Shown here: positions 12,116 through 21,096 of the stretch, piece by piece | Layout: every line of letters begins with the position of its first letter | Numbering within the stretch: position 1 is the stretch's first letter | NCBI GenBank assembly: GCA_900095095.1 | Contig: FMBT01000292.1 | Coordinates: 248,001-312,000 of the forward strand | Reading direction: 5' to 3' | Length of the DNA: 64,000 nt | From: Fragilariopsis cylindrus CCMP1102 | Lineage: Eukaryota; Bacillariophyta; Bacillariophyceae; Bacillariales; Bacillariaceae | Notes under the pieces: model-generated | Seen by the model: only the letters and a program-made list of their open reading frames with translations | What the model was told of the DNA's origin: nothing | Database searches by the model: none | Program-made: the position numbers and the translations under genes

Positions 12116-12455
12116 AAGAAATTCTAGCAATGGTATGGTTGATATAACAAGATATATATGATGTATTTTGTATTTAAGATATGATTATGGATGATATAGA
12201 TACTGCAATAGTTTCTATCTCTATATCGAATCCTACCAGATATTTTGTTCCAGATGTATCAATGATGAGTTTGTGTGTGTGTGTGTGTGTGTGTGTACTC
12301 TGGTTTGGCAGCAGGAGAATTCAGCAGTATCGTATTAGATTGGCAATACGGGCAATCTTGAATGTGTTTTCATTTATTTCCTTCCGTAGTTGAGATTATT
12401 GTTTTGGATATGTATCTACAATTAGTGGTAATATTATACAGTACAAAAACCCGAA
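12116..12455. other. Intergenic, convergent gene ends
   Basis: Spacer between the 3' ends of the WD40 gene and the plastid-protein gene. It contains a (GT)n microsatellite at about 12271-12296 and no credible ORF. Confidence 0.5.
12271..12296. repeat. (GT)n microsatellite
   Basis: An uninterrupted GT dinucleotide run of about 13 units in the convergent intergenic spacer. Confidence 0.95.
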
Positions 12456-12983
12456 TTAAATATAAAAAGAATCTCCATTCAATTCAGAGGGGGAAATATT
12501 CCCAGATGGTGCAGTCAATACCGAAAAACCAATAGATACCAATGCTAAGATGCCTATCCAAAACCTCCAATCTCCTGATAATGATCTAATATCTGGTAAT
12601 GCATTTGATACTGTAGATCCAACATCCCCAATTCTTTCAGTAGCCTTATTGGCAGCCTTGATCGCAGTAATTTCTGCCTCACTCTTATAAAAATCCTTGC
12701 CGGGGCGTTCTTTACCACTCGTTTGAGATTGTCCTTCATTATCAACAACCTTTTTCCATTCTGCATCCCAGTCGACACTACCAGTGTATTCTGTAGAATC
12801 GTCAGATGGAATATCATCATTATCCCCCGAAGCAAGGAATAATAAGCTGGCGCGTGTACTAGTAGTAGGTGAATTCGAAAGTTTTGTTATCAGCGTCGAG
12901 GGGACATTAGAGAAGCCTGAAGTCGTTGTGGCTGCAAATGCTATCAAACATGACAAGCGAAGTAACATATTCTGGTTCATCAT
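12456..12983 (-). CDS. Predicted plastid membrane protein, 175 aa
   Basis: A short frame starting at the double ATG at 12983. The N-terminus (LLRLSCLIAFAATTTSGFSN) reads as a signal peptide followed by a Ser-Gly-Phe site. That matches the ASAFAP-type rule for complex plastids (Phe at +1), followed by a Ser/Thr-rich transit-like stretch. The mature part is acidic, contains VDWDAEWKKVVDNEG and a charged helix, and ends with one membrane segment at ~142-160 (WRFWIGILALVSIGFSVLTA). I cannot name the family; thylakoid or envelope localisation is an inference from the targeting signal. It is convergent with the WD40 gene. Confidence 0.7.
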   Translation of the reverse strand: MMNQNMLLRLSCLIAFAATTTSGFSNVPSTLITKLSNSPTTSTRASLLFLASGDNDDIPSDDSTEYTGSVDWDAEWKKVVDNEGQSQTSGKERPGKDFYKSEAEITAIKAANKATERIGDVGSTVSNALPDIRSLSGDWRFWIGILALVSIGFSVLTAPSGNISPSELNGDSFYI

Positions 12984-13667
12984 TGTCTCGATTATAGTTT
13001 ATATTTAATGTTGAGTAGGGAATATTATTAGATGTCGTTCTGCTTGGCTAAGTTAATGAAATAATGTTTTGTTTCACGACAGACAAATCTTGATCATCTG
13101 ATGACGCAACCGCACGACATCTATCTGACTATCTTGTTTGTTGTGTTTCGGATTTTTTATTCTTTCAGGCGCAGCCTGAACTTTCATGTCGAGCGCAGCG
13201 AGGAGGTGCACACTAACAAAAAGGCTTTCAGAAAACTATCATAAATGTTGAAATCATTTTCCCCTGATAGTTAACACGGCGCACCTTTTAGCGCAACAGC
13301 ATGAAACTTCAACCAAAAGAATGGCCCTATAAGTAATATTGACATTTTCCCAAAGGTGCGCACAATAAGTAAAAAATGTAAAATAAAAATTCAATCCCGG
13401 ACAAAATCCTGAGCCCCCCTAAACCGTTCAAAAACAAACATGTACCTCTGTTGACCGTTCCAACGCGCAATTTTGTTTACTTAGACACCAAATGAAAAAT
13501 ATAACCACATGATGTGAAGAATTATGGAATGATCTTTGATGTGTAAAGATAAACTGCATTCGTCTCTCACAAATCTTTCCTCACAAAATATATTAAATTG
13601 TTACTACTACTATTACTGCAATTATAATAAAAAAAACGAATTACACAGGTACTCACACACATCATCC
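12984..13667. other. Left flank of putative mobile island
   Basis: Non-coding sequence between the plastid gene and the RusA-like gene. It holds a perfect inverted repeat TTCAGGC-GCA-GCCTGAA at 13164-13180 and the first copy of a TTACTTAG motif at 13477. The in-frame codons from 13539 to 13667 (Tyr-rich) may be an N-terminal extension of the RusA-like ORF but look non-conserved. Confidence 0.4.
13164..13180. other. Inverted repeat (hairpin), left side of island
   Basis: Perfect 7-bp arms TTCAGGC / GCCTGAA around a 3-bp loop. A related hairpin with TTTCAGGT arms lies at 18330-18352 on the other side of the RusA/recombinase pair, so the two may mark element ends or protein-binding sites. Their role is not demonstrated. 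Confidence 0.4.
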
Positions 13668-14165
13668 ATGCATTTCAATACAGCTATCACTAGAATGCCT
13701 ACTCGTATTCCTAACTACCAGCCTGATTATGATAATAGTTCTTTCGTATCAACACCTAATCATTTAGGAGCAATCATCATTGGTCGTCCACTAGCATGGA
13801 AGCGTCCTGGTGGCCGCCATTTTTGTACCCGCTATGACCAACAGAAGAAGGTGAAACAAGATTTCTTAAGATCTATCATGCTGCTCCATCAATTTCATGG
13901 AAAAGATTTCATTGAGTTTGGTGAGAGGAACGTTGAGCTGCATCTTGTCTTTAATATCAAACTTCAATGGGAGGCCGACCTTGACAACTTGGTTAAGTTT
14001 GTCATGGATTGTCTCCAAATGCCAATTTCAATTGATGGAAACACTGTTAGAGTTTATGAAGATGATATCTGTGTCAAAAGGATTGTTGCTGAGAAGAGAT
14101 ATGTTGTACCAGGTCAGCCACCATCAACAGTTATCAAAATACTTCCTGTTGTTGTTGAGTTGTAA
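13668..14165 (+). CDS. RusA-like Holliday-junction resolvase
   Basis: The predicted protein is 165 aa from the ATG at 13668. An upstream in-frame ATG exists at 13539, but the added sequence is Tyr-rich and low-complexity; another candidate is at 13695. The core matches the RusA family: a basic start (GRPLAWKRPGGRHFCTRYDQQKK) for the strand that precedes the helix, then EADLDNLVKFVMDCLQ and VYEDDICVKRI. These supply the three acidic residues (D.D...DD) that coordinate metal in RusA, plus the Lys of the ERxK-like end (VAEKRY). RusA cuts four-way junctions and is typically encoded by bacteria and phages, so a nuclear copy is unusual. It lies next to a minisatellite and a tyrosine recombinase, suggesting a mobile element gene. 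No plastid or mitochondrial targeting signal is obvious. Confidence 0.8.
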   Translation: MHFNTAITRMPTRIPNYQPDYDNSSFVSTPNHLGAIIIGRPLAWKRPGGRHFCTRYDQQKKVKQDFLRSIMLLHQFHGKDFIEFGERNVELHLVFNIKLQWEADLDNLVKFVMDCLQMPISIDGNTVRVYEDDICVKRIVAEKRYVVPGQPPSTVIKILPVVVEL

Positions 14166-14303
14166 TCTCTGCGTGTATATTTGAAGTTACTGCTAGTAAA
14201 TTTGAGTATACTTATGCAGCAACGTGGGTTTGAAATTATTTACTTAGAAGTGTAAATTAACAGTAGTGATATTTTTAAGTTAAACAGGTTGTAAATTTTC
14301 TCT

Positions 14304-14419
14304 TATTTTATTTTATTACTAGTTGTTTCAGATATTACTTAGGGAGCTATAACGGAAGCTCATATTTTATTTTATTACTAGTTGTTTCAGATTTTACTTA
14401 GGGAGCTATAACGGAAGTG
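14304..14419. repeat. 59-bp direct repeat, two copies
   Basis: TATTTTATTTTATTACTAG begins at 14304 and again at 14363; both copies run through TTACTTAGGGAGCTATAACG with one or two differences. The copies abut in tandem. The TTACTTAG core also recurs elsewhere in this island. Confidence 0.9.
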
Positions 14420-14656
14420 ACTTGTTCAATAACGTCTAAAAAACAACAATTATTATTATATTTTTTGTGACTGAAAAAAAAGTTAACTAGTGATTGAAAA
14501 AGCAGTCTTCGCTGAGTTTTTTTCAAACAGTCTGCCCATCTTCCTACAATTTTATTTTTAATAGAAATCTCATGGGCCAGAAAAGAGGTAGTTTTCCTAC
14601 CCTTTTTTCAAAAATAATGATAATTTCATCAGTTTTCGGTGATTTTAGTAACTACT

Positions 14657-15136
14657 GTATTATGTACTGTATTATGTACTGTATTATGTACTGTATTATG
14701 TACTGTATTATGTACTGTATTAACTGCTGTAGTAACTACTGTATTAACTACTGTAGTAACTACTGTATTATGTACTGTATTATGTACTGTAGTAACTACT
14801 GTATTAACTACAGTATTATGTACTGTAGTAACTACTGTATTATGTACTGTATTATGTACTGTATTATGTACTGTAGTAACTACTGTATTAACTACTGTAT
14901 TAACTACTGTAGTAACTACTGTATTATGTACTGTATTATGTACTGTAGTAACTACTGTATTAACTACTGTTGTAACTACTGTATTATGTACTGTATTATG
15001 TACTGTAGTAACTACTGTATTAACTACTGTATTAACTACTGTAGTAACTACTGTATTATGTACTGTAGTAACTACTGTAGTAGCTACTGTATGATGTACT
15101 GTACTATGTACTGTAGTAACTACTGTATTATCTACT
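14657..15136. repeat. 12-bp minisatellite, 40 units, three unit types
   Basis: Forty consecutive 12-mers start at 14657. They fall into three main types: A = GTATTATGTACT, B = GTATTAACTACT, C = GTAGTAACTACT, plus a few single-base variants near the right end. The order is non-random: runs of A are separated by C, and B occurs singly or in pairs next to C. The phase is perfect across 480 bp, with no indels until the degenerate unit at 15137. Because 12 is a multiple of 3, several frames on both strands stay open. Confidence 0.95.
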
Positions 15137-15348
15137 GTATTACTGTAGTGAGATAGGGAGTAATATAACATAGATATCCTTATACTTTATAAATCTTCTT
15201 AAATTCTTTGTGTTTTGGTCGTCTTCTCTTTACAATAGTTATCATTTTAATATATACTTGTCTTCTTATATTTGACAATCACCACCAACGTATATTTACT
15301 TGTCTTCTTTCTTCATTTGATGTTCACCAAATGTATTTATTATCCAGG

Positions 15349-18066
15349 TCAAATACCAAATTGTCCAATTCCATCATTTGGATCTCCAATAGTAGCCAAT
15401 GCATTAGCTGATGTAGCAGCAGCAGCAGTAGCACGAGCAGCAGTATTTTGTCTTTTTCTACTACTATCTGGAATAGCGGAAAAAAAAGATTCATTCGTCC
15501 GTTTCTTTTTTGTCTTATCAGGATTTAAAAGATAATAAAGAGGAGACTCGGACGCCTTACTTTTAATATTGTGTTTCTTCTTCTTGTACGCTATCACACG
15601 GGTTCCTAATCCATTGATAGCAGCTTTGAACTTTGACTTTTTTATTTCTCCTTTTGTAACGGTAGGGTTTGTTAATTTAATCATTTTCACCAATGCCTGT
15701 TCTTGAATAGCGGAACATAAACTCCAGCGGTCAACAGCATTCATGTTATCATCTGTATCACGTAATCTTTTTAATTGTTCTGCTGTACAAGACACAAAGG
15801 CCAACTCTAATGATGCGGTGTACTTTGATTTCTCATTGCCAATTCCATCAAAATATCCGTTCGTATCAAAAAACATACCATTATTGTCAACAAATCTTGC
15901 TATCTTGTTTTGTCTTTTTAAACCAGTTAGAACATTTGCCAATTGGAACCCTGTTAATGGAATTTCTGCAAATGGAGAATCTCTTAATTCATCCTGAACC
16001 ATTTTCTCCATTTCATTGTTATTATTACTATTGCTATTATATTCATATACGGCTAAAATGCTGCTGTCATCAGAACCTTTAGAAGAAGTAGGAGTAGTAG
16101 TAGAAGAAGACGTAGGTGATGACATGTCTGATAATTGAGATGATTGAGGTGATAAGGTGAGACGACGACTGTTGACAACTGTTATTGGTTGTTTTAGTTT
16201 TTGCATTTCATTGTCCTGTTGTTGTTTCTCCTTATCCTTTTTAGCTAGTAATTCATCTTTACGTACTACTGCTCGTTCTAAAGCACTAATTTTCTCATTA
16301 GCTTTATTAAGTGCTGCATTCAAACTGTTATTTTTGGATTGCATTCTAACAGTTGATTCGGTGTTACGATTAAGTGCTTCTACAATCAAAGAAGCGCTTG
16401 CATTATCCTTTAATCTAATACCACATTCATTTGATTGTATAAAATGTAGTCTAATACTGTTGCTCCAGTCTTCAAGTTTTTTGATACTCAAACCGTTGAT
16501 AGATCTAAATACCGATTCCATACGATGAACGACCAAATCCCCTGGACCATATTTAATAAACATGTGGTTGTAAGACATGATAACCGTGGCTGCAAGCCCA
16601 CGCAACCATGGACGTAATCTTTCACCTTGCTTAAAATCTTCTAAATTACTGGGAAGTAATCCATCAATTACTCTATTAATAAATTGATCATCACCAAGAG
16701 GAATACCATCAAAACAGCAATGTTTCGGCTTCCCCAAAACGTCAGGATAATCATTCAAGCACATTCCAGCTGGTAGTGTTAATCCAACACCACCAAAGTC
16801 TATATAGGTTTGCATATTGCCCCCAATTTTGTGACCAGAACGTGCAGCTGTCTGAACCAATGTTATATCACGATGGACTATACACATTGTCATCGTTCCT
16901 TTTCTAGGGGATTTACCTGTATATTGCATAACAATTTTTTTAGGTGTTTTTGGAGGAAGGTGCTTACGAATTGTAGCAGTTTGCTGAGTGCCCGCATAAG
17001 AACGACCATTTTCTTGACAACGATAGAATATATAATCACGTTTGTCATCATCTACTTCTCTACATAGCATTCTGTTGTCCTCAATGAAGGCACATGCCAT
17101 GGCATGCTCAGTGTCAATTTCATAAAGATCAGGATCATGATAATTCATGTGGGACATTCCGTATGAATTTTTTGTCTTTGGTTCACGCCAACCGACATTA
17201 ATAACTTTAACATATGGATCCCATACCATCTCTGAAAAACGCATTTGTTCTACCTCACTTGATCTTCCCATGCTATATGTACTATGACACAGTTTAGATC
17301 GATCTACATAATTTGAATTTGATAATGTTGACGATTTCATGATGCTTACACAAATAGAATATAGATCAATTTTTTCAATGAAATCAATTGCATCATCAGT
17401 TCGTAGCACCATTGATGGTATTTTTGGATACAAGCACCGCGTGCTGGCATCCCATATTTCCCCATCACCCAGGAATACTTTCTCGTCGTAGCCTTTTTTT
17501 AAATTAGCTCTCATCGTTACCCACCAAATTTGCTTGCTGGCCTCACCAATCAGGTAGGGATGTTCGGGATGATCGGCTTTAAGTAAGGCTAGCAACGAAC
17601 CAAAATAATTCAAGATTGTAGTTACTCCAAGACGAGATGGATCAACTTGATGCCAACCATTGTCTTTGTACCAACCAAGGGGAATGAAATTCTTAATTAA
17701 TAATTCCATGTACTGCTTGAAGAAGTGGACAACTTTTTCACCTTTAATGTCATCATACTCCAATGTGTTAAAGTATTTATTTGTACCTTCTCCAAACATC
17801 TGAGTAACAGCATCATAGCATCTACGACCAAGCCTATCGTTGCTTGATGTACCATCACTAATACCAGCGGCTCTAGTAGAAGTACTCTCTACATCATTCA
17901 TTGCATTATTTGAATTCTTTCTAATAGAGGCTGCAACTGCTTCGAAAGCATTCTCTCTTCCTGTATTACGAGGATGATTTGGATGGTAAATATTACTTGG
18001 ATGAGCCGCACGGTGTTGGGTGCCGGTGTTTTTATTACCACCAGCAGCACGAGCCATTCCACTCAT
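15349..18066 (-). CDS. Crypton-like tyrosine recombinase
   Basis: An intronless frame of 905 aa from the ATG at 18066. Residues ~100-200 look like an alpha-helical core-binding region. The catalytic domain is recognised by MGRSSEVEQMRFSEMVWD (Arg I at R268, followed by the usual SE..., .LrW.D pattern), a Lys-rich beta-turn (WREPKTKN, ~293-300), KSPRKG (R388, in the HxxR box but with Lys at the His position), SGHK (H412) and MQTYID (candidate nucleophile Y421). This order and spacing fit tyrosine recombinases; absence of reverse transcriptase or other transposase points to the Crypton class. Downstream come a conserved region to ~540, a coiled coil (~555-630), a Ser/Thr linker and a C-terminal basic part. 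It is convergent with the RusA-like gene. It looks intact, so the element may be recent. Confidence 0.72.
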   Translation of the reverse strand: MSGMARAAGGNKNTGTQHRAAHPSNIYHPNHPRNTGRENAFEAVAASIRKNSNNAMNDVESTSTRAAGISDGTSSNDRLGRRCYDAVTQMFGEGTNKYFNTLEYDDIKGEKVVHFFKQYMELLIKNFIPLGWYKDNGWHQVDPSRLGVTTILNYFGSLLALLKADHPEHPYLIGEASKQIWWVTMRANLKKGYDEKVFLGDGEIWDASTRCLYPKIPSMVLRTDDAIDFIEKIDLYSICVSIMKSSTLSNSNYVDRSKLCHSTYSMGRSSEVEQMRFSEMVWDPYVKVINVGWREPKTKNSYGMSHMNYHDPDLYEIDTEHAMACAFIEDNRMLCREVDDDKRDYIFYRCQENGRSYAGTQQTATIRKHLPPKTPKKIVMQYTGKSPRKGTMTMCIVHRDITLVQTAARSGHKIGGNMQTYIDFGGVGLTLPAGMCLNDYPDVLGKPKHCCFDGIPLGDDQFINRVIDGLLPSNLEDFKQGERLRPWLRGLAATVIMSYNHMFIKYGPGDLVVHRMESVFRSINGLSIKKLEDWSNSIRLHFIQSNECGIRLKDNASASLIVEALNRNTESTVRMQSKNNSLNAALNKANEKISALERAVVRKDELLAKKDKEKQQQDNEMQKLKQPITVVNSRRLTLSPQSSQLSDMSSPTSSSTTTPTSSKGSDDSSILAVYEYNSNSNNNNEMEKMVQDELRDSPFAEIPLTGFQLANVLTGLKRQNKIARFVDNNGMFFDTNGYFDGIGNEKSKYTASLELAFVSCTAEQLKRLRDTDDNMNAVDRWSLCSAIQEQALVKMIKLTNPTVTKGEIKKSKFKAAINGLGTRVIAYKKKKHNIKSKASESPLYYLLNPDKTKKKRTNESFFSAIPDSSRKRQNTAARATAAAATSANALATIGDPNDGIGQFGI

Positions 18067-18945
18067 ACTGATGTTATTCTTTATTGCAAGTAGTTACTGC
18101 TACAGTTGTCTTTACTTTACTGCCGCTGTATGCTTAATGGTTATGTACAACAAGTGAACTTGTTGTCTTTTATAAGAATCGCATTGCCGCATTGCCTTAA
18201 TGTTTTTGGCGGAAAAGCACATACTGCACATCATGTACATGTATGTAAACTATTCACTTAGGACTATTTTCTTTGTAACGAGCATTGGTTTTAGCGCGCA
18301 CTTAATACTCTGATGGAATACAGACCAACTTTCAGGTTAATATTACCTGAAACCTTTTAGTTGTCTGTCGGAAGAAGAAAAAGTATCAGAATGCGTTCTT
18401 TGAAATGATTACAGGGCCAGCCAGGCCAAAAATCGTGTGCGCGTATTATCATGAAATTACATACTAATTGTACTGCAATTTATTAGTACTGGGTTGTACT
18501 CAGTGAAATGTAGACATATTTATTTGAACTGCCCCTGGTATACTTTTCAGACACATACTGCTTAATCTCCAGTACTATTAATTACTTAGAGGGACCAATA
18601 TTAATTACTTAGAGGGAGTAGAAAAAATTGTCAATAATAATGGGAATTAATGTCGGACTACGGTAGCTCAAATTTAAGAAGGATTTTGATTTGGAGAACT
18701 GAATTGGGCGCGTGTCACGCATGACATGAAATCTGAATTAAAGGAGGAGAACAATATCTTTACATCATCTCACGAAAACTCATTCTTGGTTTATTCCATT
18801 CGATACAATCGATGAGTGAATTGAAGTGAAGTGAAACGTATTGTATTGTATCGGCGGGACCATGTTATATTATTTGTACCGCCATTAAGATAGTATTATA
18901 TTATAATATATTATTATATATTTGAACAACCGAATCGAACCGAAA
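18067..18945. other. Right flank of putative mobile island
   Basis: Non-coding. It contains the inverted repeat at 18330-18352 and two copies of TATTAATTACTTAGAGGGA 23 bp apart (near 18577 and 18600). The final ~150 bp are the AT-rich 5' region of the next gene. Confidence 0.4.
18330..18352. other. Inverted repeat with 7-bp spacer
   Basis: Perfect 8-bp arms TTTCAGGT / ACCTGAAA flank TAATATT. Two inverted arms around a 6-8 bp spacer is the layout of core sites for many tyrosine recombinases, and this one lies 260 bp upstream of the recombinase start. The assignment is inference. Confidence 0.4.
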
Positions 18946-20544
18946 ATGCTCCGGAAGTTACAGCTCCCATCACTGCTATCGTTACAGTTGTGGCTGTTTC
19001 TCGTTCTACTCGGAACGACGACGTTCAACAACTTCAACTTTAACAACAACAACAACAACTGCGTCGTCTCGGTATTAGTTTCCGCCGAGAGCCGAATCGA
19101 GATCCCCATCAATGTCGTTTTGGATCCCTACGGACAAACGGGAGGCCAGGTGAGCCAAGTGTTTTCCCACGACATCAAGGGGTCGGGCTACCTCAATTTC
19201 GCGGAACTCGCCCTCGCGTACTATGAATCAGAAGGTTCCACAAAAGATTTGGATGCGGCGGTCCTTTTTTTCAAGAAAAAACCAAAGGCCAAATCCGAGA
19301 CCGAGTCGATCTTGGTTTCTGTCGACGACTATATCGGCGTGACTGCCCAAGACGGATCGACCGAGTATTGTTGCACAAAAGCCTCCCAACAAAAAGTAAT
19401 GCTAACTGAAGACGGAACAACTTCCAATATTTGTCAACTCGATCAGATTGGACAGCTCATTGTCAATAGAAACGAGAACATTGCTCACGTCCAGCACCGA
19501 AACTTCACTTCGGGGTCTGCCATGGGAGGAGTCGTCATCGTCGACGAGACGGAGCACATGGCTCTAGTCTTTGGCCTTTGTGGGGACAATAATAGTATGG
19601 ATACTACCGACGATAATAGCGCCAACAACAGCAATTATGTGCAAATTTCGGGCAGCGTCATTTGGGTCTCGTACGTAAGCACCAACACGCTTCCGCTGCA
19701 AATCGTCGTTCTGCTGCTCACGGGATATTTAGCGTTCTGGTACCACCGATTGATGCAAATCAATGCCGACTCGCGAATCCAAATCGAGGAATGGATCCGA
19801 AAAGTGCTGTTGCTGGCGGCGATTGCAATAGTGTTTCAAACTATAGTGATGGTCTTGGAAGTATACGGGGACAACGAGCCGACACTTCTCGAATTTGCCT
19901 CCGATACGGTGACTGCGGTGTCCTTGGTAGCCGGCCGGTGTTTGTATTTGGTTCTGGCTATGGGACTTGGTGTCATCACGTCCAGTTTGAGCACGGTGAC
20001 CAATACCACGCTTGGCATATGCCTTGGGGGCAATGTACTTGGACTCGTAGCGATTGCCCTCATGGACTTTATAGAGCGCAATTCCATTATTGGGATCTTT
20101 GAAAATCTGGTGCTTCTCTTTGACATTATCTTTTTGCTGTGGATCCCAATAGCAACGTGCCGTACCATGGGCTATCTACAGAGAAACAGCAGCGAGGAAC
20201 TATTGGAACTGAATTTGAAACTAGTACGATACCGCTGGATTTTGAAGATTTATTTCTTGAGTGTTTTCTTGAGCATATTGCAATTTTTCCTGTTTTTTGG
20301 AGACATGGTGACGACCGGGGGTCGTCGATACGATATGGAATCGTCCCGGGAAGTGAGCCAAATAATTCATTTGATCATCTTGTGGTGCCTTGCGTATTTG
20401 TGGAAGCCGAATCCGTCGCAGCAACAATATGCCTACGTCTTATTGGAAGACGACGAAAACGAACTCGAAAACGAAAACGGCAATGGGAAGTTAACGGGCA
20501 TGACCGATCTCGAGCTGACCGAAATCAACGTCGTGCAAGAATAA
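18946..20544 (+). CDS. GOST/GPR107-like seven-TM membrane protein
   Basis: An intronless frame of 532 aa starting at ATG 18946. Residues 1-45 form a signal peptide (PSLLSLQLWLFLVLLG) followed by an Asn-rich patch. A luminal domain (~50-240) contains a Cys pair-rich segment (EYCCTKA, NICQLDQ). About seven hydrophobic segments follow between ~250 and ~480, ending with HLIILWCLAYLWKPNPSQQQ; a W-x-P after the last helix is typical of the Lung_7-TM_R/GOST family (TMEM87, GPR107/108). The C-terminal tail is acidic and short. Family members act in Golgi/endosome membranes, so secretory-pathway location is likely. The base composition is visibly more GC-rich than the neighbouring genes. Confidence 0.72.
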   Translation: MLRKLQLPSLLSLQLWLFLVLLGTTTFNNFNFNNNNNNCVVSVLVSAESRIEIPINVVLDPYGQTGGQVSQVFSHDIKGSGYLNFAELALAYYESEGSTKDLDAAVLFFKKKPKAKSETESILVSVDDYIGVTAQDGSTEYCCTKASQQKVMLTEDGTTSNICQLDQIGQLIVNRNENIAHVQHRNFTSGSAMGGVVIVDETEHMALVFGLCGDNNSMDTTDDNSANNSNYVQISGSVIWVSYVSTNTLPLQIVVLLLTGYLAFWYHRLMQINADSRIQIEEWIRKVLLLAAIAIVFQTIVMVLEVYGDNEPTLLEFASDTVTAVSLVAGRCLYLVLAMGLGVITSSLSTVTNTTLGICLGGNVLGLVAIALMDFIERNSIIGIFENLVLLFDIIFLLWIPIATCRTMGYLQRNSSEELLELNLKLVRYRWILKIYFLSVFLSILQFFLFFGDMVTTGGRRYDMESSREVSQIIHLIILWCLAYLWKPNPSQQQYAYVLLEDDENELENENGNGKLTGMTDLELTEINVVQE

Positions 20545-21096
20545 CTTTGTTGGATTATAAGTATGGATATACCTAGAATACATATCTATCCAGCTGGTAC
20601 AAGTGGAATGGGAGCACATCATGATAGTTCTCACAACACTTATGATGACATCAGACAACAAAAGTACTCTATCTTGTTTGATATTAATGATTACAAATAG
20701 AAATGATGATGTTGTTCTTCTATTGTATTATTACTATAATGTATCTTCTATTGTATTATTAATATTATTATTATTAAAATATATCTTCTATTGTACTGTA
20801 TTATTAATAGTATTATTATAAGATAAGCAACGTGCCTTCTGTATGCACGTTTGAAAAAATAAAACAAGTACCTGCGACAGACGTAAATAATTTTTTAGTT
20901 TTTGTATGACGGCCGGCCAGACGATTTTGCCTTTTTAACTTAACACGCCACGCGTTTACGTGTTCTCTAATTTCAAACCGATGGACGAGAGCAACTTTTG
21001 AATAGTCACAAGCACAAAATTAATACTGTTGTCGTTCATAATACTATCATCACTAGACATATTTTGTGTTGACGACGAAACGACTGACTACTAACC
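20545..21096. other. Intergenic region
   Basis: AT-rich spacer with repeated TCTTCTATTGTATTATTA-like segments between 20715 and 20820. The 3' half is the presumed SEC61 promoter and 5' UTR; the start codon context is AACCATGAG. No coding sequence is seen. Confidence 0.45.

Larger units (their letters stand above)
14166..15348. other. Non-coding spacer with minisatellite
   Basis: The stretch between the convergent RusA-like and recombinase genes. It contains a 59-bp direct duplication and a 480-bp, 12-bp-unit minisatellite (entered separately). The long ORFs that appear across the minisatellite are artefacts of a repeat unit divisible by three. Confidence 0.7.

Noticed and set aside
14494-15171. 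Long ORFs on both strands across the minisatellite (Cys/Tyr/Asn-rich or Thr/Val-rich, up to 220 codons)
   Set aside because: They result from a repeat unit of 12 bp with no stop in several frames; there is no start context, codon bias or domain.
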